From positions 1 through 16,315 of the forward strand of contig JAZUNZ010000038.1 of NCBI GenBank assembly GCA_045604405.1: a DNA stretch of 16,315 bases, written 5' to 3'. The notes below the pieces were generated by a model. It made no database searches. It was not told the DNA's origin and worked only from the letters and a program-made list of their open reading frames with translations. The translations under genes and the position numbers were made by a program. The stretch is from UMGS1649 sp045604405 (GTDB taxonomy: Bacteria > Bacillota > Clostridia > TANB77 > CAG-465). Positions within the stretch are counted from its first letter, which is position 1; every line of letters starts with the position of its first letter. Below, in pieces: positions 1 to 6,759 of this stretch.

Positions 1-106
1 CACAGAACGACATGGCTACGTCCGACTTACAGTATCCGCCGGTACGCTTCAAGCCATCCTTTACCATCTGAACCATTTCTTTATCTTCGTTGAATCTGAC
101 TGCCAT
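1..106 (-). CDS. Partial gene, N-terminus resembling ferredoxin-thioredoxin reductase catalytic chain
   Basis: The first 35 codons of a minus-strand gene run off the left edge. The start is ATG at 106, with an AAGGGA-type Shine-Dalgarno sequence upstream and a consensus promoter at 129-156. The peptide begins MAVRFNEDKEMVQMVKDG and continues to a GGYC at residues 23-26. From memory of the family, this resembles small clostridial proteins of the ferredoxin-thioredoxin reductase catalytic-chain family, where GGYC is normally followed by Pro-Cys of a CPC iron-sulfur/disulfide motif. Here the next residues are KSDVAMSFC, so the expected second cysteine is absent at that spot. The reading frame is open to the edge. 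GC content is about 55% over the first 60 bases, against a very AT-rich rest of the window. It could be a divergent family member, a transferred gene or a chimeric contig end. That a gene starts here is likely; the family name is tentative. Confidence 0.45.
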   Translation of the reverse strand, partial: MAVRFNEDKEMVQMVKDGLKRTGGYCKSDVAMSFC

Positions 107-128
107 AATGCCACTTCCCTTCCCGGGT

Positions 129-156
129 ATTATAACACAGAACGCGCAGGTGTCAA
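129..156 (-). promoter_or_regulatory. Sigma-A promoter for the left-edge gene
   Basis: On the minus strand TTGACA (151-156) is followed after 16 bp by TATAAT (129-134), both perfect consensus hexamers. The predicted start site is about 20 bp upstream of the ATG at 106. The -35 box begins right after the terminator of the tRNA-Ser gene, so the two units are insulated from each other. Confidence 0.8.
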
Positions 157-157
157 T

Positions 158-187
158 AAAAAAGGCAGCACCCTTATGGGTACTGCT
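158..187 (-). terminator. Rho-independent terminator after tRNA-Ser
   Basis: Read on the minus strand, GCAGTACCC and GGGTGCTGC form a stem with one internal mismatch and an ATAA loop, followed by six T residues. The hairpin starts a few bases after the encoded CCA of the tRNA. A T run also lies on the plus-strand side, so it could act in both directions, but no plus-strand gene reads into it. Confidence 0.8.
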
Positions 188-192
188 TTTTT

Positions 193-281
193 TGGCGGAG
201 AGTTAGGGATTCGAACCCTAGGTTCCTTTCGGAATCACCAGTTTTCAAGACTGGCTCCTTAAACCACTCGGACACTCTTCC
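193..281 (-). tRNA. tRNA-Ser (UGA anticodon), CCA encoded
   Basis: This 89-nt gene decodes UCA and related serine codons. Visible parts are the D arm TCCGAGTGGTTTAAGGA, the anticodon arm CCAGT-CTTGAAA-ACTGG with anticodon TGA, a long class II variable arm (TTCC-GAAA-GGAA), the T arm TAGGG-TTCGAAT-CCCTA, discriminator G and an encoded CCA. The long variable arm and G discriminator fit serine. The acceptor stem is irregular: the 5' strand GGAAGAG does not pair in register with the 3' strand ACTCTCC. Seven pairs form only if A4 is bulged and U8 is drawn into the stem. The gene has its own consensus promoter and terminator, so it is probably expressed. Confidence 0.9.
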
Positions 282-296
282 TTAAGTACAAGACTA

Positions 297-324
297 ATTA
301 TACCAAATTAATCTTGTTTGTCAA
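297..324 (-). promoter_or_regulatory. Sigma-A promoter of tRNA-Ser
   Basis: Minus strand TTGACA (319-324), a 16-bp spacer and TATAAT (297-302) are perfect consensus hexamers. The tRNA 5' end at 281 lies about 16 bp downstream of the -10 box. The promoter sits within 40 bp of the stop codon of the DUF4446 gene, so the tRNA does not depend on read-through from parAB. Confidence 0.85.
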
Positions 325-339
325 TAGTTTTAATAAAAT

Positions 340-888
340 TTATTTCTTATTCTTTTTGATTTTACTAGTTTTATTTGTCTCTAAAACTTTTCTTTCTTTA
401 AATGATTTGTCATCTGCCGCCTGCTTTAAAGCAGTAGCTTCTTCTTCAGAAATTCTATCCTCAACTTTACCAGCTGTAACAAGCTTTGCATATATATTAG
501 AACCATGTTTAGAATATATGTGATTTATTAGTATACCGTCTTCTCTTTCATCTAGTAGCGCTAGAGCAAAGCTTAACTTGTTTTCTGTTTCATCATACGC
601 ATTATATTTTACAAATCCTATTTTTTGCACATTATTCTTCATTTTTTCATTAAAGTTATTCACAATATCCACAGTATTGTTTGAAATGATTTCTACTTCG
701 CTTAGCCTTTTATAAAGACTAGTAAATTCATCCTGTATATTTTCATGAGAATTAAACTTTGCTAGTGCATTTTCATAAAGGCTCTTGTATTTCCTAACTT
801 TAATATAGTTTATCAATAGTAAAACCAAATTTATTATTGTTACTACAGATAATACAACAAGTGCTATATTGGTAAAACTAAATTCCAT
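340..888 (-). CDS. DUF4446 family membrane-anchored protein
   Basis: A 182-residue protein of unknown function. Residues about 7-28 form one hydrophobic N-terminal transmembrane segment, followed by a basic stretch (KVRKYK). Residues about 35-85 are charged and probably helical or coiled. A conserved block at about 87-141 (VQKIGFVKYNAYDE, then LSFALALLDE and IYSKHGSNIYAK) matches my recollection of the DUF4446 family. The C-terminus is lysine-rich and probably disordered. The gene lies 9 bp downstream of parB and is the last member of the parA-parB unit. Genes of this family are typically found next to parB in Clostridia, so a role at the membrane in chromosome organisation is an inference from location only. 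No catalytic motif is visible. Confidence 0.85.
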   Translation of the reverse strand: MEFSFTNIALVVLSVVTIINLVLLLINYIKVRKYKSLYENALAKFNSHENIQDEFTSLYKRLSEVEIISNNTVDIVNNFNEKMKNNVQKIGFVKYNAYDETENKLSFALALLDEREDGILINHIYSKHGSNIYAKLVTAGKVEDRISEEEATALKQAADDKSFKERKVLETNKTSKIKKNKK

Positions 889-897
889 ATATTCTCC

Positions 898-1773
898 TTA
901 TAACTTTATATTTAATTTATCTAGTAAGCTTTCTAATCCCTCATTATTATAATATTCAACTATTAAACGCGGCTTTTGTCTTGAGGCATCTACTTTTACC
1001 TTCATACCGAAATACTCGCTTAATTTGTCTTCTACGGCTCTATAAATGCTATTTTTCTTTGCTACTTTCTTCTTTTTAACGTTATATTTATTTGCATCAT
1101 CATATATTAACTTTTCCACTTCTCTTACAGTAAGTTTCTTTTCTATGATCTTTTTAGCAATTCTTACCTGTTCATCTGCATCTTCAATTGCAAGAAGTGC
1201 TCTTGCTTGTCCCTCAACAAGTTCTCCATCTAAAACAAGTTGTTGAACATCTGGAGTAAGTTTTAAAAGTCTAACGATATTAGATACGGTAGATTGACTT
1301 TTTCCTGTAACTTTTGCTACATCTGTAACATTATATGATTCCATATCCATAAGTTCTTTAAGAGCTACCGCAACTTCCATTACGTTTAAGTCTTCTCTTT
1401 GGATATTTTCAATCAGAGCTACTTGTTTCTTCTTTGTATCTGTATAATCTTTTACAATTGCTGGTATTGTTTTAAGTCCTACTATTTTTGCCGCTCTCCA
1501 TCTTCTCTCACCAGCAACAATATTGTAACCATCTTCATTTTTTACTACTAATATTGGCTGAATAACACCATGTTCTTTAACTGAGTCTGCTAGTTCCTCT
1601 AATTTCTTTTTATCGAAAACTTTTCTTGGTTGATTTAACATTGGTTCTACCTCTGCCATATTTAGTTCAACGACTTTATCTACTACTGATTTTTTGTCCT
1701 CTGATACACTTTTTACTTCTTCTATATCATCAAAAAATGCATTCAATCCTCTTCCTAATCCTTTAGCAGCCAT
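898..1773 (-). CDS. parB: Chromosome partitioning protein ParB (Spo0J)
   Basis: This 291-residue CTP-dependent DNA clamp loads at parS sites, spreads and recruits SMC, and it stimulates ParA. It starts with the typical KGLGRGLNAFF leader at residues 4-14. The ParB/sulfiredoxin-like CTPase domain at about 35-130 holds GERRWRA (88-94) and ENIQREDLN (122-130). A helix-turn-helix at about 150-170 (VAKVTGKSQSTVSNIVRLL) reads parS. The C-terminal 60 residues form the lysine-rich dimerisation region. The start ATG has an ideal AGGAGG five bases upstream. parA ends 10 bp upstream, so the two are surely cotranscribed. Two parS-core sites occur in this window, in rsmG and mnmE, which fits a functional origin-proximal partition locus. 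Length and motifs are normal. Confidence 0.97.
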   Translation of the reverse strand: MAAKGLGRGLNAFFDDIEEVKSVSEDKKSVVDKVVELNMAEVEPMLNQPRKVFDKKKLEELADSVKEHGVIQPILVVKNEDGYNIVAGERRWRAAKIVGLKTIPAIVKDYTDTKKKQVALIENIQREDLNVMEVAVALKELMDMESYNVTDVAKVTGKSQSTVSNIVRLLKLTPDVQQLVLDGELVEGQARALLAIEDADEQVRIAKKIIEKKLTVREVEKLIYDDANKYNVKKKKVAKKNSIYRAVEDKLSEYFGMKVKVDASRQKPRLIVEYYNNEGLESLLDKLNIKL

Positions 1774-1782
1774 ATTTACCTC

Positions 1783-2547
1783 CTACTTATTTTTACTTAT
1801 TAGCTCTTTAGCAAGCTTTTTATATGTTCTAGCACCTTTAGATAATGGATCATATACTGTTATTGGTAGTCCATGGCTTGGCGCTTCACTAAGTCTAATA
1901 TTTCTTGGTATAACAGTTTCAAATACCTTATCACCAAAATACTTTTTAACTTCTTCTGCCACTTGATTAGATAATCTTGTCCTAGAATCATACATGGTCA
2001 TTACAACACCTTCTATTTCCAAATCTGGATTTAAATTCTTTTGAACAAGTTTTATTGTGTTTACGAGTTGTCCCAATCCTTCTAAAGCATAGTATTCACA
2101 TTGAATTGGTACTAGTACACTAGATGCGGCTGCAAAAGCATTTAGAGTTATAAGGCCTAAAGATGGTGGACAATCCATGAATATATAATCATAGTTTTGT
2201 TCCATCTCCTCTATTGCTTTTTTTAGTCTAGTTTCTCTTGCCATTAAAGATACAAGTTCTACCTCTGCTCCTGCTAAATTTATGCTAGATTGACATATAT
2301 GTAAATTTTTAACCATCGTCGGCTTTATTATGTTAACCATAGGTTCGTCATTTACAAGAACGTCATATATTGACTTGTCGTCTGGTTGTTTTACTATACC
2401 TACGCCACTTGTCGCATTACCTTGAGGATCTATATCTATTAAAAGAACTTTCTTTCCCCTTTCTGCAACACAAGTGCTTAAATTTATTGCTGTTGTAGTC
2501 TTTCCCACTCCACCTTTTTGGTTTGCTATTGCTATTATTTTTGTCAC
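1783..2547 (-). CDS. parA: Chromosome partitioning ATPase ParA (Soj)
   Basis: A deviant Walker ATPase of the ParA/MinD group that works with ParB in origin segregation and, in Bacillus, also controls DnaA. With the start used here it has 254 residues. The deviant Walker A KGGVGKTT is at 11-18, Walker A' DIDPQGN at 38-44 and Walker B IFMDCPP at 122-128, all intact. I start at GTG 2547 (MTKIIAIANQ) rather than the in-frame GTG at 2556. The GAGGTG Shine-Dalgarno sequence would overlap the upstream GTG but lies six bases from the downstream one, and family members begin at this point. The rsmG terminator lies 39 bp upstream and no good promoter fits between them, so expression may rely on partial read-through or on a weak promoter I could not identify. 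Confidence 0.96.
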   Translation of the reverse strand: MTKIIAIANQKGGVGKTTTAINLSTCVAERGKKVLLIDIDPQGNATSGVGIVKQPDDKSIYDVLVNDEPMVNIIKPTMVKNLHICQSSINLAGAEVELVSLMARETRLKKAIEEMEQNYDYIFMDCPPSLGLITLNAFAAASSVLVPIQCEYYALEGLGQLVNTIKLVQKNLNPDLEIEGVVMTMYDSRTRLSNQVAEEVKKYFGDKVFETVIPRNIRLSEAPSHGLPITVYDPLSKGARTYKKLAKELISKNK

Positions 2548-2585
2548 AAGTTTCACCTCTCCTGTATTATATTACATTTATCTAC

Positions 2586-2624
2586 AAAAAAAAAGAGTAA
2601 ATCTAATTTTTTTCAGATTTACTC
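2586..2624 (-). terminator. Rho-independent terminator after rsmG
   Basis: On the minus strand GAGTAAATCT and AGATTTACTC form a perfect 10-bp stem with a 10-nt A-rich loop, followed by nine T residues. It lies 57 bp after the rsmG stop and 39 bp before the parA start. It should end the mnmE-mnmG-rsmG transcript. The AT-rich stem may leave it leaky. Confidence 0.85.
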
Positions 2625-2681
2625 TCATATTTATTTTACTTACAATATTTTTCAGTACAGCTTTCTTTTATTTTACTTTTA

Positions 2682-3416
2682 CTACAACGGATTCTTCTTT
2701 ATCTTGGCAAACTGTCTAGGATACTTGTCTTTAGTGCTTTCTTGCTTATTAAACTCAATTATGGTGTGCATATAAGATTCTTCACTTAGTGTTATATTAT
2801 ACTCATGTATTCCTACATGTTTCACTCCTAATTCTCTTATTGCCTTGTTTACTTCACCCATTTCTTCCATTGTCTTATCCGCCTTCATATATAAACATAT
2901 TCCATTTACTTTTACAAACGGCACTGTGATTTCCATTAGTATATTAAGTCTTGCTACAGCCCTACTTACAACAACATCATAGCTTTCCCTATATTGTTTG
3001 TCCCTCGATGTTTCCTCAGCTCTACCGTGTAAGGCTTCTACATTTTCTAAACCTAATTTATTTATTACTTCTTGTAGAAATAAAATTCTTTTGTTAAGAG
3101 CATCAAATAGTGTAATTTGTACTTTTCCCTCAAAATATATTGCTATAATTATTCCAGGAAGTCCTGCGCCTGTTCCCACATCAATTACTTTTTGGTTTTC
3201 TTTTATTTGTTTTACTACTTGCAATGAGTCAACAATATGTTTTGCTATTATTTCTTCATCATCTGTAATTGCTGTTAAGTTTATTTTTTCATTCCACTCA
3301 AGTAGCATTTCTTTATATAAATACATTTTTTCTAATTGATTATCATTAAGCTCTATGCCAGTATTTATTGCCATCTCAGCTGTTTTTTCTATAAATTGTT
3401 CTTTAGTTAATTTCAC
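2682..3416 (-). CDS. rsmG: 16S rRNA m7G527 methyltransferase RsmG (GidB)
   Basis: An S-adenosylmethionine-dependent enzyme that methylates N7 of the guanosine at position 527 (E. coli numbering) of 16S rRNA; its loss is known to give low-level streptomycin resistance. With the start used here it has 244 residues. NLTAI (46-50), HIVDS (60-64) and the SAM-binding DVGTGAGLPG (79-88) are intact, followed by a Rossmann-type core and SRAVARL. I prefer GTG 3416 over the in-frame GTG at 3428. The GAGGTG Shine-Dalgarno sequence contains the upstream GTG but lies nine bases before the downstream one. The chosen start codon is the central GTG of a parS-like palindrome. mnmG ends 7 bp before the longer version of the gene, so this is the last gene of the mnmE-mnmG-rsmG operon. 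Confidence 0.95.
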   Translation of the reverse strand: MKLTKEQFIEKTAEMAINTGIELNDNQLEKMYLYKEMLLEWNEKINLTAITDDEEIIAKHIVDSLQVVKQIKENQKVIDVGTGAGLPGIIIAIYFEGKVQITLFDALNKRILFLQEVINKLGLENVEALHGRAEETSRDKQYRESYDVVVSRAVARLNILMEITVPFVKVNGICLYMKADKTMEEMGEVNKAIRELGVKHVGIHEYNITLSEESYMHTIIEFNKQESTKDKYPRQFAKIKKNPL

Positions 3417-3424
3417 GTGAAATA
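3409..3424. promoter_or_regulatory. parS: parS site (ParB binding) at the rsmG start
   Basis: AATTTCACGTGAAATA contains the perfect 12-bp palindromic core TTTCACGTGAAA (3411-3422) of the bacterial parS consensus TGTTTCACGTGAAACA. The outer positions deviate symmetrically. It lies about 6 kb from the origin and under 1 kb from parAB. Its central GTG is the likely rsmG start codon, so one sequence serves both partition and translation. Confidence 0.85.
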
Positions 3425-3435
3425 ACACCTCTTTC

Positions 3436-5328
3436 TTATTTCTTACTTAAGTCTTTTTGTGTTAAATATATAAGTAAAACCGATATATCTGCTGGAGATA
3501 CTCCAGATATTCTTGAAGCTTGACCAACTGAAGTTGGTTTTTGTTTGTTTAGCTTTTGTCTTGCCTCTAAACTTAATCCTTTTATATCTTCATAATCTAT
3601 TTCATTAGACAACTTCTTTTCTTCTAACTTTTTAAACCTATCTATTTGTTCTTGTTGCAATTTTATATATCCTTCATACTTTACTTGTATTTCCACTTGT
3701 TCTATAACTGATTTTGGAAGTTGCTCTCTAGTAGTATCCACTGGCGCCATCATATTGTAATCTAATTCTGTCCTTTTTAGAAGTTCTGAAAGTCTTGTAC
3801 CTCTAATAATACTTGAACTTCCATGTTGTGTTAATATTTCGTTTGTTTCATCATTTGCTTTAATAACTACACTCTTTACTCTTTCTAACTCTTTTTCAAT
3901 TAATGCTTTCTTTTCTAAAAACTTAGAATATCTTTGCTCACTGATTAATCCTACTTCATAACCTTTTTTGGTTAGTCTCAAATCTGCATTATCTTGTCTT
4001 AACATTAATCTATATTCTGAACGAGAAGTCATCATTCTATACGGTTCGTTTGTCCCCTTTGTTACTAGATCGTCAATTAATACACCAATATATGCTTCTG
4101 ATCTATCCAACGTAAATTCTTCTTTTCCTTCAATTTCTCTTACCGCATTAATTCCAGCAATTAAGCCTTGTGCAGCGGCCTCTTCATAGCCAGAACTTCC
4201 ATTTATTTGACCTGCAAAATACAAACCTGTTATATCTTTGTATTTTAACCCCAGTGTTAAATTTGTAGAATCTATACAATCGTATTCTATAGCATACGCA
4301 GAACGCATAAACCTACTGTTTTCTAATCCTGGAACTGTTTTATACAATCTTTTTTGAACTTCTTCTGGAAGCGATGAAGACATCCCTTGAATATACATCT
4401 CATTAGTGCCATCACCCATCGGTTCTATAAATATTTGATGTCTTTCTTTATCTGAAAATCTCATAACTTTATCTTCTATTGATGGACAATATCTTGGTCC
4501 TATTCCTTCTATTACACCATTAAACATTGGTGAACGATGAATGTTTTCTCTGATTTCTTTGTGTGTATCTTCATTTGTATACGTCAAATAGCAGTCTATT
4601 TGCGGTCTTTTTCGCAATTCTTCGTTCTCCTCATTAGTAAATGAGAACGGAACTATTTCTTCATCTCCTTTTTGAACTTCCATCTTATTTAAGTCCATAG
4701 TTTTTATATTTATTCTTGCCGGAGTTCCTGTTTTAAAACGACGTAATTCTATTCCAAGATTTATTAAACTTTTAGACAACTCATTTGCTGGGAATACGCC
4801 ATCAGGGCCACTTTCATAAGACACTTCCCCTATAATTACTTTACCTTTTAGGTATGTTCCTGTAGCTACTATTATAGCTTTACAACCAAATATTGCACCG
4901 TTTTTAGTCTTAACCCCTGTAACTTTATTTCCTTCAGTAAATATTTCTATTGCTTCACTTTGTATTACGTCTAAATTATCTTGGTTTTCTAGCACTTGCT
5001 TCATATACATATGATATTTTTTTCTGTCTATTTGTGCTCTTAGGGAATGTACTGCTGGTCCTTTAGATGAATTTAACATCTTTGATTGTACTAAACATTC
5101 ATCAGCAGAAATTCCCATTTGGCCTCCCAAGGCGTCTATTTCTCTTACCAAATGTCCTTTAGAAGTACCACCGATACTTGGATTACAAGGCATATTAGCA
5201 ACCGAATCCATGTTCATTACAAACATTGCCGTATTCTTACCAAGACGTGCAGCGGCTAGGGCAGCCTCGATTCCAGCATGTCCTCCACCTATTACTATTA
5301 CATCATAGTCTATATCTCTATAATCCAT
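3436..5328 (-). CDS. mnmG: tRNA uridine-34 modification enzyme MnmG (GidA), FAD-binding
   Basis: Together with MnmE this enzyme builds the (carboxy)methylaminomethyl group at C5 of wobble uridine 34 in several tRNAs, using methylene-tetrahydrofolate, FAD and NADH. The 630-residue length is normal. The FAD dinucleotide-binding GGGHAG is at 14-19, PCNPSIGG at 47-54 and KGPAVHSLRAQIDR at 89-102. The catalytic cysteine is in DCYLTYTNE (C246), GPRYCPSIEDKVMRF is at 277-291 and the second FAD motif FAGQINGSSGYEEAAAQG at 371-388. The C-terminal helical MnmE- and tRNA-binding region is complete. It lies 7 bp after mnmE and 7 bp before the longer rsmG frame, an operon order conserved in many bacteria. 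Confidence 0.98.
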   Translation of the reverse strand: MDYRDIDYDVIVIGGGHAGIEAALAAARLGKNTAMFVMNMDSVANMPCNPSIGGTSKGHLVREIDALGGQMGISADECLVQSKMLNSSKGPAVHSLRAQIDRKKYHMYMKQVLENQDNLDVIQSEAIEIFTEGNKVTGVKTKNGAIFGCKAIIVATGTYLKGKVIIGEVSYESGPDGVFPANELSKSLINLGIELRRFKTGTPARINIKTMDLNKMEVQKGDEEIVPFSFTNEENEELRKRPQIDCYLTYTNEDTHKEIRENIHRSPMFNGVIEGIGPRYCPSIEDKVMRFSDKERHQIFIEPMGDGTNEMYIQGMSSSLPEEVQKRLYKTVPGLENSRFMRSAYAIEYDCIDSTNLTLGLKYKDITGLYFAGQINGSSGYEEAAAQGLIAGINAVREIEGKEEFTLDRSEAYIGVLIDDLVTKGTNEPYRMMTSRSEYRLMLRQDNADLRLTKKGYEVGLISEQRYSKFLEKKALIEKELERVKSVVIKANDETNEILTQHGSSSIIRGTRLSELLKRTELDYNMMAPVDTTREQLPKSVIEQVEIQVKYEGYIKLQQEQIDRFKKLEEKKLSNEIDYEDIKGLSLEARQKLNKQKPTSVGQASRISGVSPADISVLLIYLTQKDLSKK

Positions 5329-5335
5329 ATTAATC

Positions 5336-6709
5336 CTACTTTCCTAAACAGAATTTTTCAAATATTTTATTTACTACATCACTACTTGCATCTTTGCCTG
5401 TTATATCCCCAAGTAAACTTGTAGCTTCTTTTATATCTATTGCAGCAATATCCAATGATTCTCCCATCATTGTTATCTCTTTTGCTTTCATTAATCTAGC
5501 TTTAGCATTTTCTAACAATTGTTTATGCCTTTCGTTTACTACTATTCTATTTTCTTCAGAATCAAACTCTTTAATATTAAATATTGATTCAATAGTATTT
5601 TTCAGCTCGTCTATTCCTTCCCTAGTAGATGTAGATATAGATATTACGTTGCTATATCCTTTTAGTTGTTCTTTCACTTTATTTAATTTTTCACGTGAAA
5701 TGTCTATCTTATTTAAACCTATTATATATGGTTTGCCCAATGCTTTTATCTTATCCAAAAGCTCAATATCCTTGACTTCTACGCCCCTTGTTATATCTAT
5801 TAGGTATATTATCATATCTGTATCTTCTATTGCTTTAAGACTTTTACTTACACCTATTGCTTCTACTACGTCTTCGGTATCTCTTATTCCTGCCGTATCT
5901 GATACATTAAGCACCAAGTTACCTATTACTAATGTCTCCTCTATAACATCTCTTGTAGTTCCTTCAATATCTGTAACTATAGCTTTTTCTTCATTTAGAA
6001 GCGTATTAAGTAACGAAGATTTTCCAACATTTGTGTTTCCTACTATCGCTAAATTTACTCCATCTTTTATATATTTTCCATCATCGTATGTTTTAATAAG
6101 AGCGGCTATCTCCTTGTCTATTTCTTCTAATCTAGTATTTAATTTGTCATTACTTATCTCATCATAATCGTACTCTGGATAATCAATACTTACTTCTATT
6201 TCAGCCATTAATGTTACTAGCTTGTCCCTTATTTTTTCTACCTTATCATAAAGACCCCCTGCCAGTTGATTTGAAGCAAGCTTTGCTTGAGCTGAAGTCT
6301 TGGCGTTTATAACATCAATTATTGCTTCTGCTTTAGATAAATCCATCTTTCCGTTTAAAAAAGCTCTTTTAGAAAATTCTCCAGGCTCTGCTAGCCTTGC
6401 GCCGCAAGCCACTACTAGACTAAGTATATCTAGTGTTACTTTTCTTCCGCCATGGCAATTGATCTCGCAAACATCTTCTCCTGTGAAACTATTTGGAGCT
6501 TTAAAATATGAAACTAAAACTTCATCTACAACTCTATTTGTAGATGGATTAACTATTTTTCCATATATTATTCTTTGATGATCTAATTTATCTTTATTTG
6601 TATAGATTCTATCTATAATTTCCTTGGCATTTTTACCACTAATTCTTATTATATTTATACCACTGCTGTTGCCACCAGTACTTATTGCAGCAATAGTTTC
6701 TGTTAACAT
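5336..6709 (-). CDS. mnmE: tRNA modification GTPase MnmE (TrmE)
   Basis: The potassium-activated GTPase partner of MnmG in wobble-uridine modification. It has 457 residues. An N-terminal tetrahydrofolate-binding domain (about 1-118) is followed by a helical domain split around a G domain. G1 GNTNVGKSS is at 224-232, the G2 TTRD at 251-254, G3 DTAG at 271-274 and G4 NKID at 333-336. The invariant C-terminal FCLGK (453-457), whose cysteine is needed for tRNA modification, is present. A parS-core palindrome is embedded right after the G4 motif. Start ATG 6709 has an AAAGGAAAG Shine-Dalgarno sequence. The khpB terminator lies just upstream, so mnmE may have its own weak promoter or receive read-through. 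Confidence 0.98.
   Translation of the reverse strand: MLTETIAAISTGGNSSGINIIRISGKNAKEIIDRIYTNKDKLDHQRIIYGKIVNPSTNRVVDEVLVSYFKAPNSFTGEDVCEINCHGGRKVTLDILSLVVACGARLAEPGEFSKRAFLNGKMDLSKAEAIIDVINAKTSAQAKLASNQLAGGLYDKVEKIRDKLVTLMAEIEVSIDYPEYDYDEISNDKLNTRLEEIDKEIAALIKTYDDGKYIKDGVNLAIVGNTNVGKSSLLNTLLNEEKAIVTDIEGTTRDVIEETLVIGNLVLNVSDTAGIRDTEDVVEAIGVSKSLKAIEDTDMIIYLIDITRGVEVKDIELLDKIKALGKPYIIGLNKIDISREKLNKVKEQLKGYSNVISISTSTREGIDELKNTIESIFNIKEFDSEENRIVVNERHKQLLENAKARLMKAKEITMMGESLDIAAIDIKEATSLLGDITGKDASSDVVNKIFEKFCLGK
5687..5702. promoter_or_regulatory. parS: parS site (ParB binding) within mnmE
   Basis: TTTTTCACGTGAAATG carries the complete parS core TTTCACGTGAAA at 5689-5700, with flanks that differ from the full 16-bp consensus. 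It encodes the Ile-Ser-Arg-Glu stretch directly after the NKID motif. A 12-bp perfect core found twice within 2.3 kb near parAB is unlikely to be chance in such AT-rich DNA. Confidence 0.8.
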
Positions 6710-6730
6710 AATTTTACTTTCCTTTCTTTT

Positions 6731-6755
6731 AAAAAGTCAGCATATGCTGACCTTT
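6731..6755 (-). terminator. Palindromic terminator after khpB
   Basis: GTCAGC-ATAT-GCTGAC (6736-6751) forms a six-pair stem (or a full 16-bp palindrome in DNA). It is followed on the minus strand by TTTTT and preceded by AAAA, so it can also act in the plus direction. It begins only a few bases after the khpB stop and lies just before mnmE. The short T run suggests incomplete termination. Confidence 0.65.
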
Positions 6756-6759
6756 TATC

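Noticed and set aside
2547..2556. Start of parA at GTG 2556
   Set aside because: The ribosome site would overlap this codon; GTG 2547 has correct spacing and matches the family N-terminus.
2566..2571. TATAAT upstream of parA as a -10 box
   Set aside because: Transcription would start inside the ribosome site and no -35 element lies at a suitable distance; likely a chance match in AT-rich DNA.
5394..6167. Long (257-codon) plus-strand open frame opposite mnmE
   Set aside because: It is antisense to a fully conserved gene, rich in Ser/Ile/Leu as expected from the complement of AT-rich coding sequence, with no recognisable domain or good ribosome site.
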